Source: Apoderus coryli (Eukaryota > Arthropoda > Insecta > Coleoptera > Attelabidae). From it: a stretch of 64,000 bases of DNA. The stretch lies in the NCBI GenBank assembly GCA_911728435.2, contig OU452207.1, positions 13,248,182 through 13,312,181 of the forward strand. The letters run 5' to 3'. A program made the position numbers and the translations under genes. The notes below the pieces were generated by a model. That model was not told the DNA's origin and made no database searches. It worked only from the letters and a program-made list of their open reading frames with translations. Below are positions 1-11,400 of this stretch, piece after piece (the stretch's first letter is position 1; each line of letters begins with the position of its first letter).

Positions 1-2
1 GT

Positions 3-401
3 GAACGCCTATCAAAGGTTTTCCAAAGTATTAAGATCAATGTTGCCCAAGATGAAATTGAGAGGACAGATCATATCAATACTAAGGCAGGAATGAAGAT
101 TGTTCTGAAGATGAAGTCGTTGCAAAGGAAGAAGGAAATATTGCAAGCTCGAGCTAGGACTGGTAAGATAACGTTCAGAAACTGTGGCCTGGGTGATTTG
201 CAGACTTCAATATTTATCAATGATGATATGACTAAGGCTACATACAATGTTTTTAAGAAGGCTAAGCAATTGAAGGACGTGGGTTACAAATACGTGTGGC
301 ATAGTGAGGGAAGGGTTTTGGTGCGGAAGGAAGATGGGGGTCGAGTTGTGGTGATTAGGGATGAAAAAATGGTTGAGGAAATGCTGGGCGATGTCGCTTA
401 A
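3..401 (+). CDS. Non-LTR retrotransposon ORF1 protein, C-terminal part
   Basis: The frame is open from the window edge to a TAA at 399-401, with the first internal ATG at 93, so this is the C-terminal portion (about 132 residues) of a longer protein. It is rich in lysine and arginine, as nucleic-acid-binding ORF1 proteins are. No zinc knuckle is visible in the part present. It ends 8 bp before the ATG of ORF2, the tight spacing expected for the two ORFs of one element. The assignment rests on position and character rather than a diagnostic motif. Confidence 0.7.
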   Translation, partial: ERLSKVFQSIKINVAQDEIERTDHINTKAGMKIVLKMKSLQRKKEILQARARTGKITFRNCGLGDLQTSIFINDDMTKATYNVFKKAKQLKDVGYKYVWHSEGRVLVRKEDGGRVVVIRDEKMVEEMLGDVA

Positions 402-409
402 ACTTTTTA

Positions 410-3199
410 ATGATAGAAAGTTCGATAAATATCAATAACATAAAGATTGGACATGTAAACATACGATCATTGCTGCCTGCTCTAGATCATATTGAAAGTA
501 TCTTGAGAAATGAGAAGCTTGACGTCTTGGGGATATCGGAGACTTGGTTGACGGGTAATATACCAAATAGCGAAATACAAATAGGGGGTTACAAATTTTT
601 TAGATGTGATCGGGGTGCTCGGGGGGGTGGCGTTGGTGTTTTTGTCAGGTCCCAGTTGAACCTAAAATTGATCGAAGTCGAAGTACGATCAGATGCTTTA
701 GAGCAGCTCTGGCTCTCAATACAGCTTGGGAAAATAGTTTTGGGTCTCGGTGTGCTATATCGCCCACCTAATAAAAGTGCGTTGCAATCCCTAAATTGTC
801 TAGAGACCTCTCTTACAAATATCTTGCCTTTGGTTGATGATATTATAATATTAGGTGATCTAAATATAAATCTGTTAAATCCTAGTAATGCAACCTTCGG
901 TCTCTCCCAACTGGTGACAGAGCCTACTAGAATCTCTTCCCGTGCTTTTAGCTTGCTTGATGTTTTGATAGTTTCCAATAAAAGTCTAGTTCAGGCTAAA
1001 CTGAAGCATTACGATATGCATGACGTAACTGATCATCAACTGATCATATGCTCAATGAATTTAAAGATTCCGGCAATAAAACCAAAGTATGTGCAGTACA
1101 GAGAATTTAAGTATTTTGATTCAGAATTATTTAAAAATGATCTCTATAATTTGAATTGGTCCCAAATTTATGACGTTGTTTCCATAGATGAAAAGGTGGA
1201 TATTTTAACAAAAAACATTAACTTTTTATTTGATGTTCATGCCCCTGTTCGGAATGCAAAGGTAACAAGACCGAAAGCTCCGTGGTTCACGGATGTGTTA
1301 AAGATAATGAAAGCTGAACGTAACAAACTATATTCCAAATTTAAGAAAACTAAACGGACTGTGGACTGGGAAGCCTATAAGAATATGCGTAATTTGTTCA
1401 CTGATGCGGTTCGGTCGGAAAAGAAAGCATACCTGGAGCACGTAAACAGAACACAGAGTAGTAAAGTAATCTGGCGTACTTTAGATTAGTTGAATGTATA
1501 TAAAAATAAAAAGAATAATCACGTCTTACCAGAAGGGGTGAAAAACTGCAATGAAATTAACAATTTTTTTATTAATTCTGTTTCAAATATAGCTCCGAAT
1601 ATAAATTTTGAAACAATAAATTTTTATTTGAACAACGTGAAGGTTGCAAATGAATTGCGGTTTTCCCAGGTATCAGACGACGATGTGATGAGGGGTATAG
1701 CTGGCTTGAGGTCTGGCGCGGCTGGTGCTGATGGAATTACTTTGGATATGGTTAAGCTTTGTTCCCCTATTATAATCCCTTTTTTGGTACACATATACAA
1801 CCAATGTATCAGTCATGCACAGTTTCCGACGCGTTGGCGTGAGGCTGTTGTGATACCATTTCCAAAGGTGTCAGATGTAAAAGGGTTTTCTGACCTAAGG
1901 CCTATCAGTCTTTTGCCGATATTATCTAAATTGTTTGAAAAAATTATTCATGGACAAATAATTGAATTTATTAATGAGAACAACCTTTTCCCCAATTGCC
2001 AATCTGGTTTTCGAAAGGGCCTGAGTAGTACCACTGCCTTGCTCAAGGTACTGGATGATTTGTTAAGAGCTATGGATGAGAGAAAGACTGCTGCACTTGC
2101 GTTGCTTGATTTCAGCAAGGCCTTTGATACTATAGATCATCAGCTTCTCTGTGCTAAGTTGGGGTATTATGGTTTTGGACAGAGTTCAGTGGCGTTCATG
2201 AATAGCTACTTGCAAGATCGTTTCCAGACGGTTTTGATGGATGGTAGGAGATCTGATAGTTTGCCCATAACTAGGGGTGTTCCCCAGGGGTCGATTCTGG
2301 GACCTCTGCTCTTTGTTATTTTTACAATGGATATGGAACGATGTGTTCGTGATTGTCACATACACCAGTATGCTGATGACACGCAGGTTTACGTGTCGTA
2401 TGGGGAGCATGAACGTGTGGCGGCGGAGCTCAGCTTCAACAATGCCTTAAATAATATCTTTGTTTACTGTTCGAACCACGGTTTGAAACTTAACCCACTG
2501 AAATCTAAAATAATTTACTTTGGTTTAAAACACGACACAAATAAATTAAAGATCGAAATAGATAATAGCAGTGTCCTCTCCTACACGGAGGTAAACAACT
2601 TGGGTATTACGTTTGATGAAAGATTGAGATTCCGAACGCATGTTAACAAAATTGTTCAGAGATCATTTATGACTTTACGGAACTTGTTTCGCAGTAGACA
2701 CTTACTAAATGTTAAATTAAAAAAGCAGCTGTGCGAAAGTTTAGTTTTGAGCCATTGTAATTTTGGAGATGTCATTTATGGTCCATGTTTAGATAATAAG
2801 AGCAGGTATAAAATACAAAAAATCCAAAACTCGTGTGTTCGTTTTGTGTTTGGTCTTAGGGCACGTGACCATGTAAGCGATAAATTGAGAGAGCTACGGT
2901 GGCTACGAATGACTGAACGTAGAGACTTGCATATCGCTTGCATGGTACACAAGATATTAACAATGAATTTTCCGTCGTATTTGAGGGACAAATTGTCTTA
3001 TGTGTACGCGACTCATGACAGAGACACAAGATATCGCCACCTCCTGAGTACACCTAAACATAGTACAGCCCTTTTTCAGAGATCTTTTTCATATATTGGA
3101 GTTCTGTTGTACAATCGGTTGCCAACGTCTCTGAGTTCTTTGGGGATAGCGAGCTTTGGAAAGAAACTCAAGAAATATCTGTTGGATAAAAGTCGGTAG
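410..3199 (+). pseudogene. Non-LTR ORF2: APE endonuclease plus reverse transcriptase, one nonsense codon
   Basis: ORF2 makes the target nick and copies the element RNA onto it. The first 359 codons are an exonuclease-endonuclease-phosphatase domain: an NIRS motif at residues 17-20, catalytic Glu in SETW (44), GDLN (149-152) and the terminal DH pair (208-209). A TAG at 1487-1489 stops the frame, but the same frame continues to 3199. The second half carries reverse transcriptase motifs LLDFSKAFD and YADD (about residues 294-297 counted from 1490), then a thumb and a C-terminal region typical of insect elements. No RNase H. Apart from the TAG the frame is open over 2.8 kb, so inactivation is recent or the stop is a sequencing error. 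Confidence 0.92.
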
Positions 3200-3522
3200 C
3201 GATGGTACGTTGTGAATTTCATTTTGTTGATTTTATTTCGTTTTCATTTTTCCTCATTTTGATTTTTCCTCATTTTCTTGATTTTATTTGTTTTCTGTTT
3301 CTTTTTCGCCTGCGTGGCTAACTGTGTTATTACAATATTTAATTTAGTACAGGTAAATTTTTGGTATGTGGCAAATGCTTAGAATTTGTTTTGATTTTTT
3401 ATGATTTATTATGCTCAATGTAATTTGATATTGTATTTGATTGTTGTATGCATGCTCGGTTAAAAACAGCTTGCTGAAATTCGCCGAGTTAAAAATAAAG
3501 ACCATTTATTATTATTATTATA

Positions 3523-4260
3523 TTGTTGTTTAATATTATTGTTTAAATATTTTATTATTAGATTAACTGATTTTAAAGATCCGTTGTTTTATTTCATCGA
3601 TCAAAATCAGATAGAGTGATCTAACAATTCAAATAGCAGGTTGAATTCTGAATTCTTTTAGGAATACAATTTATTATCTATATCTTATTGTACACAATAT
3701 TTTTGTATATTTTTTTATTTAAAAATATTCTGGCGCCCGCTATTGGTTCCTGAACGGTTTGGAGTTGAACTTGTTGGAGTTTGCTAGGAAATTGGTCGAA
3801 CCTATCCGACTTTGCTAGCCTGGTAAAGAAGTGATAGCGGCCTAGCAACTTCCTTAAATTAAATTTGTTACCTACCTTAATTATTACTGTTACACCAGAG
3901 GTACAAATTTGGACCGCTACAACAGTTACAAATGCCGGAGTATCGTTTTGAGACATATTTGTCAAAATAAAATTAAAATAGCACAAAAAATATTAAAAGT
4001 TCAATCTAACAGCAAACACTTTGTATAAAGTCTATAATTTGCAAACTTACATACAAAACTTCTCAATTCCAGTGTCTGGGCCCATAACCTGATAAAGTTT
4101 ATACTGTAAAACTATTAAAAACACAATGAGAAGACACACAATGAGAAATATTATTTAAAACATTAGAAAATATATTGAACTAATAAAAATGTATCTCAGA
4201 CAGTTAACTTAATTAATTGACAACTAATGACAATTCAATAATTAAAAAATAGATTATATA
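3523..4260. other. AT-rich intergenic stretch
   Basis: No convincing coding sequence. A TGGCGCCC octamer at 3731 resembles an LTR-element primer binding site, but no LTR, gag or second LTR accompanies it. The rest is AT-rich DNA without repeats I can match elsewhere in the window. Confidence 0.5.
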
Positions 4261-4288
4261 ATATACAGGATCTAACACAAAAAGCCAT

Positions 4289-4681
4289 ATGATGGAAGAA
4301 TTTCGGAGATGGGAAAAGGAACAACTTAAGTCCTACTGGAGAAACACTCCAGGCCTAAGACAATCAAAAAGGTTTATCAAACCTTCAGATGCCAACCCAA
4401 GCAAGCTTATTCTAGAGAGAAGCGACCTAAGGCGAATTACTGGCTTTTTTACGGGACACCACCCAGTGTAGTACCATCTCAAAAATATGGGCCTAACTGA
4501 GGACGACACTTGTCGTTTTTGCGAAGACGCAACAGAACACGTCCTCTGTGAATGCATAGCACTTTTCTGCAAAAGGCTAAAACACCTTGGAGGGGTGACT
4601 CTAACACCCGAGGAGACAAGGAATTTAGCCCCCAGAGAAATCAACTTCATGAAAAGTGTGGGACAGCTGGGCAAGTCATAG
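4289..4681 (+). pseudogene. Non-LTR retrotransposon ORF2, extreme C-terminal fragment
   Basis: About 130 codons resemble the C-terminal tail of Jockey- or R1-type ORF2: a stretch ending TGHHPV, then HLKNMGL, then a zinc-binding arrangement CRFC followed by HVLCEC. This CxxC...H...C cluster after a TGH motif is characteristic of the region behind RNase H in these elements. A TAG at 4469-4471 interrupts the frame, with the same frame open on both sides. Everything upstream (endonuclease, RT, most of RNase H) is missing, so this is a 5'-truncated relic. It differs from the element at the window start, which lacks this zinc cluster. The region to about 4860 is probably its 3' UTR. Confidence 0.75.
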
Positions 4682-4900
4682 ATTAGAGTCATTCACCAAA
4701 GATCTTCTGCAGGTCGAAGTGAGGGGAGGCCAAAACCGCCTGAACGACTCCGATAAAACAATCTACCTCTACAATCTACAACTTTATGGGTGGCAACTTA
4801 ACGAAAGACCGTGAAAGTGTACTGCGTCTAGAAACTTCTGAACCACCTACCTCATCATTGATGTTACCTTAACTATACTTGTTTATATATGCTTACAGTA

Positions 4901-5090
4901 GTCACACAGCGCGTGAAGAAGAAGTTGATGTTACCATTAAGCAAATAAGTAGATGACATGTGTTGTCACAGCGTGAAGATACAGGGATGTCACATAACTT
5001 TAAATACAAGGTGGAGCAGACGACATGGAGGGTTTATGTTTACCTTGGCGAAGAACAAACGTCTGCCGTCACACAACGCGTGAAGAAGTA
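4901..5090 (+). repeat. Imperfect repeats containing GCGTGAAGA
   Basis: A block reading GTCACACAGCGCGTGAAGAA at 4901 recurs with one change at 5068, about 167 bp later, and a shorter form (GTTGTCACAGCGTGAAGAT) lies between them at 4962. The two outer copies are followed by a related TTACCATTA segment. These look like degenerate tandem units, perhaps from the tail of the neighbouring non-LTR relic. Confidence 0.55.
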
Positions 5091-5212
5091 GTAGATGGTC
5101 AATGTTACCATTACGCAAGGTGATCTTGAAAATATATAGGGTGGTCATCTGATGTTGTTGCTAATATTAATCCAAGTCTTGGTAGAAATTTTAAATATTT
5201 TAAAAAAGATGT

Positions 5213-5279
5213 GTGTGGGAGTCGAACCCAGATCCTTCGTGCACAAGTTAAACGCCTATACCACCACGGCATAGACGCT
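5213..5279 (-). repeat. tRNA-like SINE head
   Basis: Read on the minus strand, the segment has a pol III A-box-like stretch (TGGTGGTATAGGCG) and about 30 bp later a perfect B box within GGGTTCGACTCC. The spacing suits a tRNA, but the acceptor and anticodon stems do not fold cleanly, so a tRNA-derived SINE or tRNA pseudogene is more likely than a working tRNA gene. Confidence 0.6.
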
Positions 5280-5723
5280 TCATGAGGAATATTCCTTAAA
5301 AGCCGTATAAACGTGAATTAAACTAAATTTTCACAGTGTGGTATATATAGGGGGTCTCATATAGAACGTTATACGTAGGAGCTGACGTCAGGAGCAACAT
5401 GGCGGGCGTATCACGTGATGCACCCCACATAGGGTATTAAATTTTATACATAGCGTTTTACACACACACTCTATTTGCCCAACCATTTAAATTGTACATA
5501 TAAAAAATATGAATTTTTTATTTAGCGATTGAATCTAACTTTAAAACTTAAAACAAAATTTTTTTTAATGTAAAAGATTAATATAGTATAATATTAGTTA
5601 GTTAAAATTATTGTTTATTTTAAGTTTATGAGTCTAAAATATATTTTTTTGTACTATACTGTATATAATATGTAAATAGATTGTAAAAAATAATTGTAAT
5701 TTTTGTACTATACTCTATATATA
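5280..5723. other. AT-rich spacer with CRE-like and E-box palindromes
   Basis: A GC-richer patch at 5380-5440 holds TGACGTCA at 5383-5390 and TCACGTGA at 5411-5418, with TATATATAG at about 5342. No gene starts nearby, so this is more likely the end of an unrecognised element than a promoter. The remainder is AT-rich and featureless. Confidence 0.35.
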
Positions 5724-5940
5724 CACTATTGGACAAAAGTAGACCAACAAAGTGCTTTTATTTCTTGGCATTTGAAAAACTAATTAAATATTATTGCAAT
5801 GTATTGTAATTAATGAAATATTATCCCCAATATTAGGAATATTTCACAATATTTTGGTACACTTTAAACGAAATGTAGGTACAGAAATATTTATAATTAT
5901 AAATATCGACGAAATGAAGTGCGACAAAAGTAAAGCAACA
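5724..5940 (+). repeat. Tc1-like transposon left end with outer and inner repeats
   Basis: The outer terminus begins CACTATTGGACAAAAGTAGA at 5724, immediately after a TA dinucleotide, the Tc1/mariner target. A related inner motif (GACAAAAGTAAAGCAACA) lies at 5923-5940, about 190 bp inside. Paired outer and inner repeats of this kind are the IR/DR arrangement known from several Tc1-type transposons. The mirror-image right end is at 16251-16471. Transposase sequence is absent here. Confidence 0.7.
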
Positions 5941-6469
5941 AATTGTGTCAACAGTATTTTATTTTACATACAAGATAAAAGGTTTTTCTTTAACGAACCA
6001 CTGGAAGAAGTACTATTACTTTTTATCCATGGACGCCACATATACTGCCTATTTCGTACGTTGGGGTATAAAATATTTGCAATAAATGTCTGTAATAATA
6101 TATTATAAATGTTTTAAAATAAGCCGTAACACAAGTGAACACTTCCAATGAAATACAGACAAAAACAACTCGCCTGCTTTCAGAAATAATAATAAATATA
6201 CAGTCCGGTCCTTTTACATTATTTATTCTCGGGTTTTATGATGGGCAATATTGGAATTCAACTTAGTTATTAAACCCATTTTTCCTGAGCTTCAATTATA
6301 CCTAGGTACCTGTTTGGGTATAAATAACACGAACTTATAGATAATTTTTTATTATTAAGCAAACCAACAGCAGTTGAAGTGAAGAGACATCTGTGTGTGT
6401 TTTTAAACCAATATTAAAAAAAAAGCAAAAACGTTCGTATTAATTAAATCAAATTGTTTGATTTTAAAA

Positions 6470-6679
6470 ATGACAAATCCAAAGAAAACTGGTAGCAGTA
6501 GAAGGCGTACCTATGCTGGGCAAAAGAAAAGCAGAGATAGCCGCTGTAAGGCATCGAAAATTAACAGTGCGTCAAAGACGTCGTCGGGCAACACTTATGC
6601 AATGAGAAAATATGCAGAGTGCCCGTCACCTGCTGCGGTACCATTGCCGCCAACGCATTGGTACATGAGTAATGTGTGA
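6470..6679 (+). CDS. PNRC-like proline-rich small protein
   Basis: A 69-codon ORF opens at the ATG at 6470 (the frame is open slightly further upstream without another ATG) and ends TGA. The N-terminal two-thirds are very basic (lysine, arginine and serine rich, RRRTYAG); the C-terminal part reads CPSPAAVPLPPTHWYM. The spacing of SP, LPxPP and HW matches the short proline-rich motif of the PNRC family (PNRC1/PNRC2), which binds the decapping activator DCP1 and nuclear receptors. If correct, this is a small host gene acting in mRNA decay or transcriptional coactivation. It is shorter than vertebrate PNRC2. It could be complete, a final exon, or a retrocopy. It lies between the Tc1 left end and the young LTR element. 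Confidence 0.5.
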   Translation: MTNPKKTGSSRRRTYAGQKKSRDSRCKASKINSASKTSSGNTYAMRKYAECPSPAAVPLPPTHWYMSNV

Positions 6680-6959
6680 TGTGCAGAAGATTCGACAGCG
6701 TGAATTCGTGTGAGTGATTAATTAAATTATGTAGGTATATCTATTATTTGTTATGCTTAATGTTTTTTTTTTTAAATTTGTTAGATTATTCGAAATATTT
6801 TTATATAATTGTTTTTAACTATTAACTATTACAAATAATTCTACTAGCAATGTTATTGTGTTTTATTTAATAATCTGAGATTTCTATTATAAAATTTGCT
6901 TTTATATGACTTTATTACTATATTCTGATAAAAATCTCACTAGTTCTCTCTTTTATCAC

Positions 6960-7105
6960 AGAGTTCGATAGATTGAAACGAAAATTTGGCATAAAACTTG
7001 ATAATTTAATTTTATTTACAATAACAAGAAATCCCTTTGGGATTTCCCAGTCGTTTTGTGGTAGTTTTATCTATGAAAAAAGTCATTGAGGGTTGCAAAA
7101 AAAAA
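6960..7105 (+). repeat. 3' end of a dispersed repeat, copy A
   Basis: The segment at 7021-7100 (AACAAGAAATCCCTTTGGGA and following) matches 31864-31940 almost base for base, ends CATTGAGGGTT, and runs into an A-tract here and an AT-rich tract there. A shared 3' end followed by A-rich sequence suggests a retrotransposed element or SINE tail. Confidence 0.65.
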
Positions 7106-7889
7106 AAAATAAGTTTTTCCTACAAATAATGGTTAGTTAAGTCGTTGCGGCATGTCAACAAATAATTTCATCAAAGTGTACGGTGATAACCCTATTTTAT
7201 ATGATTGTACACTTATCTTCCGGTATATATTCTTTTTCAATTTCCATTCTGTCTTTTACAGTAATATTTTTGCACATTTTTGGAAATTATTGTATTTACG
7301 TTGTTTTACTATAGACATGTTAACTATTATGACAGATGGATTTAATTATTATGACAGATGGATTTATGTTATAATTTGACAGTATGGAAAACCTCTACTT
7401 CTTTGGTGGTGGAGTTCAGTGTATTTGCATTATTTTTTAGATAAGTAAGCATCAGTTTTGACTGGAAATTTTCATATAGGGTTTGTTAGCTAGGTGCTTC
7501 CAATGCAAACAATTATTTATTGATATCGTATTTTTTTTTGTGTGCGGTAGCTGTCACAGTTTATATGACATTTGGAATAGTGATATTTATAAAAGGAACG
7601 TAGTATGTGTGAAGTGAGTCATATTTTTAAAGATTAATACTTTTTAAATAGAATTTACGAATGTGTACCTTATTCTTGCCTAGAGTATGACTAAAAATAT
7701 ACGAAATTGCTTCTCCCATATGTTTTTCTAAGAATATAGTCATGAAAATGGTTTTAAAAAAAAATCGACAAATTCAAATATAGTTGACGTCATAATTTGG
7801 TTTTGGTCAGAATGTTTTTTCTAACGCGTCAGACAAATTGCTTGTGTCAAATAGTTATTTTCTTTGTTTACATTCTTAGTCTAAAAGTT
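7106..7889. other. AT-rich DNA without recognised features
   Basis: Several short open frames occur but none resembles a known protein or has coding-like composition. ATTATGACAGATGGATTTA is present twice in tandem at about 7327-7365. Confidence 0.4.
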
Positions 7890-8037
7890 TTCGGCATTAT
7901 TTTCATGTTTAAGATCAATTTCTTATCAACATGTTGTATATTGTAGTGTTATAAAAAGGTTATTCGATATAGTTGTAGTAAATTTAGAAGTTGTCATTGT
8001 GTATTTAAAGTAATTTTACAGAAAAAGTGATAATAAC
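7890..8037 (+). repeat. Dispersed repeat copy B, left part, split by the LTR element
   Basis: The sequence matches 31380-31512 closely (shared CAACATGTTGTATATTGTAG and GTTGTCATTGTGTATTT). The match stops exactly at the edge of the LTR retrotransposon and resumes at 13157, showing that the retrotransposon landed inside this repeat. Confidence 0.8.
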
Positions 8038-8248
8038 TGTTGTGTTTGTGGGTGAGAAATGATACGTCAAGTCCTTTTATTTAATAACTCTATTATATAA
8101 CTTTACTATAATGAAAGATTACAATAATTACTGTACAAGGAACTAGGAATATATAAACTTAACCCGTTGATGGCAAATTGTAGACTGGCCTGTCATTGGC
8201 CAAGGAATAGTTATTCTGCGATGGCATTGTTGCCACATCGACATAACA
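8038..8248 (-). repeat. 3' LTR of the Gypsy element
   Basis: 211 bp, TG...CA boundaries. It is the 3' LTR because the element is transcribed leftward. A purine-rich stretch (AAGTGCAGGAG on the minus strand) abuts it on the inside and is a candidate polypurine tract. Confidence 0.93.
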
Positions 8249-8416
8249 CTCCTGCACTTAAATCTTTTATAACCACAGACACTATAAACATTAAACATAG
8301 CAATTAAAACAATCATGTGATAAACACTCTTAATATTGTTACAGACATTACTTATGTAAGATTAAAGAATGACAACGTTTTACTTTTACTACAATACCAT
8401 GTCCGATAGTGTGAAA

Positions 8417-11400
8417 TTATTCACTATCACTAATTTGACCCAAATCAGTGTTGACGACATAATCATTTAAATATTGAGGACGTTTTGATATCCTTCTAGA
8501 GCTCGTATTCTCTGTAGGATTTGTATCATTACCCCTATTCATAGAAATACTTGTAGTACCACTACCTTTATAACTTGAACCAGAAAATTCTCCAAGTACG
8601 TCACCTTTATTACTATCAGTACTAGAAAATCCTCTGTCCTTGTCACTCTTACGTCCTTCTTTACATACAGTTTTCCTATTACTAGTTATATCTACATCAG
8701 AAATATCACAGTTCGAAAACGACGCATTTTCGCCAGAGTTGCTCGTCATATTTTGATTAATTACTAACCCGTCAGAACTTTCCGGACGAACCTCACTGAC
8801 TTCAACAATCTGGGGAGAAACCTGACTACCTTTCACCGGCAAATTAACAAAATAATCGTCAGAATCATTGGAAATACTATTGGGAGTTTTAATCGAACCT
8901 GTGTCTCGCGAAACAGATACCTGAGTGTTGTCGAAATAACTACCTACTGCTCTGATTTGGTCTCTGTGTCGTTTCCATATAGGTCCGGATAGTACTTGAC
9001 ATGAGTACGTTGATCTGCCAATTTTACTACGTATTCTTGCTTTTACCCAACTTTTTTCATTTGTTCCATACTTACGCACCAGTACTTCATCCCCCTCTTT
9101 AAAATCTCGCTGTTGTCCTCCATACTTGGATGTTTGTTTTTGTCTGAGGTGCTCTACCCTAGTTGTCACCTGGTTTTCTGTGTCTGTATTATCGGGAGTA
9201 GTATCCTGTCTCAGTAAATCCCACCTGGTTCTGATGTCTCGTTGAAAAATTAGTGATGCTGGTGTTTTTCCAGTTATGCTGTGAATAGTGGTTCTATATA
9301 CAAACAGAAACCTAGAAATTAAAGTTGTTATATCTGTTCCAGCATTCCGAGAATCACTAATTGCAGTTTTAATTTTATTCTTAAATATTTTGACCGCCGA
9401 TTCAGCAGCACCATTGCTTTGTGGATGGTAGGGTGGGGTCAAAATGTGATTTACGCCGTTGTTTTTGAAAAATTTCGATAATGCCTCCGAAACAAACTGT
9501 GGGCCATTATCGCTGACTATAGTTTTCGGTAATCCGAACATTGAAAATATTTTTCTCAGCTTTTTTTCTACCTCAAACGATGTTGTCTTTTTCATTTTTG
9601 CTACTTCAATCCACTTTGAAAATGAATCGACAACTATCAAATACATTTTTCCCTTCAATTCTAACAAATCTATATATAGTCTGTCAAATACTTTAGTTGC
9701 TATTGGCCAAGATGTCAATTGTGATTTTGGTGGATCTTGTTTATTAAAAAGACAAGCCTGACAAGAACCAATTAAATTTTCAATGTCCTTATCAATTCCC
9801 GGCCAATAAATAATAGATCTCGCTAGGGATTTTGTTCTTACCATACCAAAATGTCCAGTGTGTAATTCCCGCAACAGCTGCTTCCTTAAGACTTCGGGTA
9901 CAATTATTCTGTGGCCCCACAATAACACATTGTTCTCCACCGTTATTTCGCGTCTTCGGTTGTAAAATGGGGTCAACCAGTCCTCCGCTCTCTGAGGCCA
10001 GCTTTCATTTGCTACAAACTCCAAAACTTTGCTCAATTTTGTGTCCAGCATGGTCTTCTCAGCTATTTCTCTATTATCGATCGGCCAATCTGTCACAGTT
10101 TCTGTAAAATTCATGAATTTACTTTTATCTGAATATTCATCTGAAATAGCTCCTACTTTTAATGGATATCGGCTAAAGTAGTCTGCAAATGTATTATTTT
10201 TGCCTTTGATAAATTTGACCTGATATTCAAACATGCTCAGAAACGCCGCCCAACGCTGTATTCGATTAGAAGACATTTGGGGAATAGCTTTGTGTTCGCC
10301 AAACAAGGTAAGTAAAACTCTATTATCTGTCCTCAAAGTGAACTTGTTCCCGCATAAATACTGAAAGAACTTATTACAGCCCCAGTAAATTGCCAAAGCT
10401 TCCCTCTGATAAGTAGGATATTTAATTTCTGCTGGCATCAGCCGCCTTGAAACACAGCCTATTAACTTTTCTTTCCCTTCTATTAAATGAGAAAGAGTTG
10501 CGCTAATGCCCACACCACTGGCATCCGTTGTTAATACTATCGGGTAATCCGGATTAAAGTGAACTAAGACCCTATCAGAAGCCATTACTTCTTTAATTTT
10601 TTTAAAAGCATTTTCGCACCTATCTGACCAAATAAACTTAGATTCCTTCCTCAATAAGTCATAAATTGGACCCAGAATGTCTGATAAATGGGGAAGATAA
10701 GATGAGTAATAGTTTATCATGCCCAAGAAACTTCTAACCTCACTTACATTTTTAGGAGCGGGAGCCTCTAGAATGGAACGCACCTTTTCTTCAGTTTTTC
10801 TTAAACCATCTTTACTTATACGATGCCCTAAGTAATGAATTTCCTCTTTAAAGAATTCACATTTTTGTTTATTAGCCGTAAAACCAGCTTCCTGTAATTT
10901 ACTAAAGACAGTCTCCAAGTTTCTTAAATGATCCTCCGGTGTAGATCCCGTTACTACTATATCATCCAAAAAATTAACTGCACCTTCAATCCCTTGCAAT
11001 AACTGCTCAATTATCTTCTGGAACAAGCTACTAGCAGGCGTCACCCCAAAAGGAAGTCTATTTACAGAATATAAACCCTTGTGAGTGCTCCAAGTTAATA
11101 ATTTTGAACTAGCCTGGTCTACCGGTATCTGAATATAAGCCATTTGTAAATCAATCTTAGAAAAATGCACCCCTCCATTTAATTTAGCAAAAACCTCTGA
11201 AACACGAGGTAAAGGGTAGTGAAACTCTTTTAAATGCTTATTTATTGAAACTTTATAGTCCCCACACAACCTAATTGAACCATTAGCTTTCAAAACTGGA
11301 ACAAGCGGACTTGCCCATCTGCTGCTTTCTATTGGTGTTATTATTCCTTGAGCTTCTAACTTACTTAATTCATTTTCGACTGCTTCCTTATACGCAAAAG

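Larger units (their letters stand above)
1..3522 (+). mobile_element. Non-LTR retrotransposon (CR1/Jockey group), 5' end outside window
   Basis: The element enters from the left edge and carries the end of ORF1, then ORF2 (endonuclease plus reverse transcriptase), a roughly 300-bp AT-rich 3' UTR with an AATAAA signal near 3495, and a short run of ATT units at about 3505-3522 instead of a poly(A) tail. No RNase H domain or LTR is seen. The gene order and the APE-type endonuclease place it in the CR1/Jockey assemblage; the exact clade cannot be settled by eye. Decay is light: one in-frame stop in ORF2 is the only lesion noticed, which suggests a recent insertion. The 5' UTR and most of ORF1 lie outside the window. 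Confidence 0.9.

Noticed and set aside
589..978. 129-codon minus-strand open frame over the endonuclease domain
   Set aside because: Shadow of ORF2; no independent motif or start context.
3731..3738. TGGCGCCC resembling an LTR-element primer binding site
   Set aside because: No LTR edge, leader, gag or second LTR around it.
5342..5418. TATA-like, CRE and E-box palindromes suggesting a promoter
   Set aside because: No transcription unit begins nearby; short palindromes of this kind are common by chance and in transposon ends.
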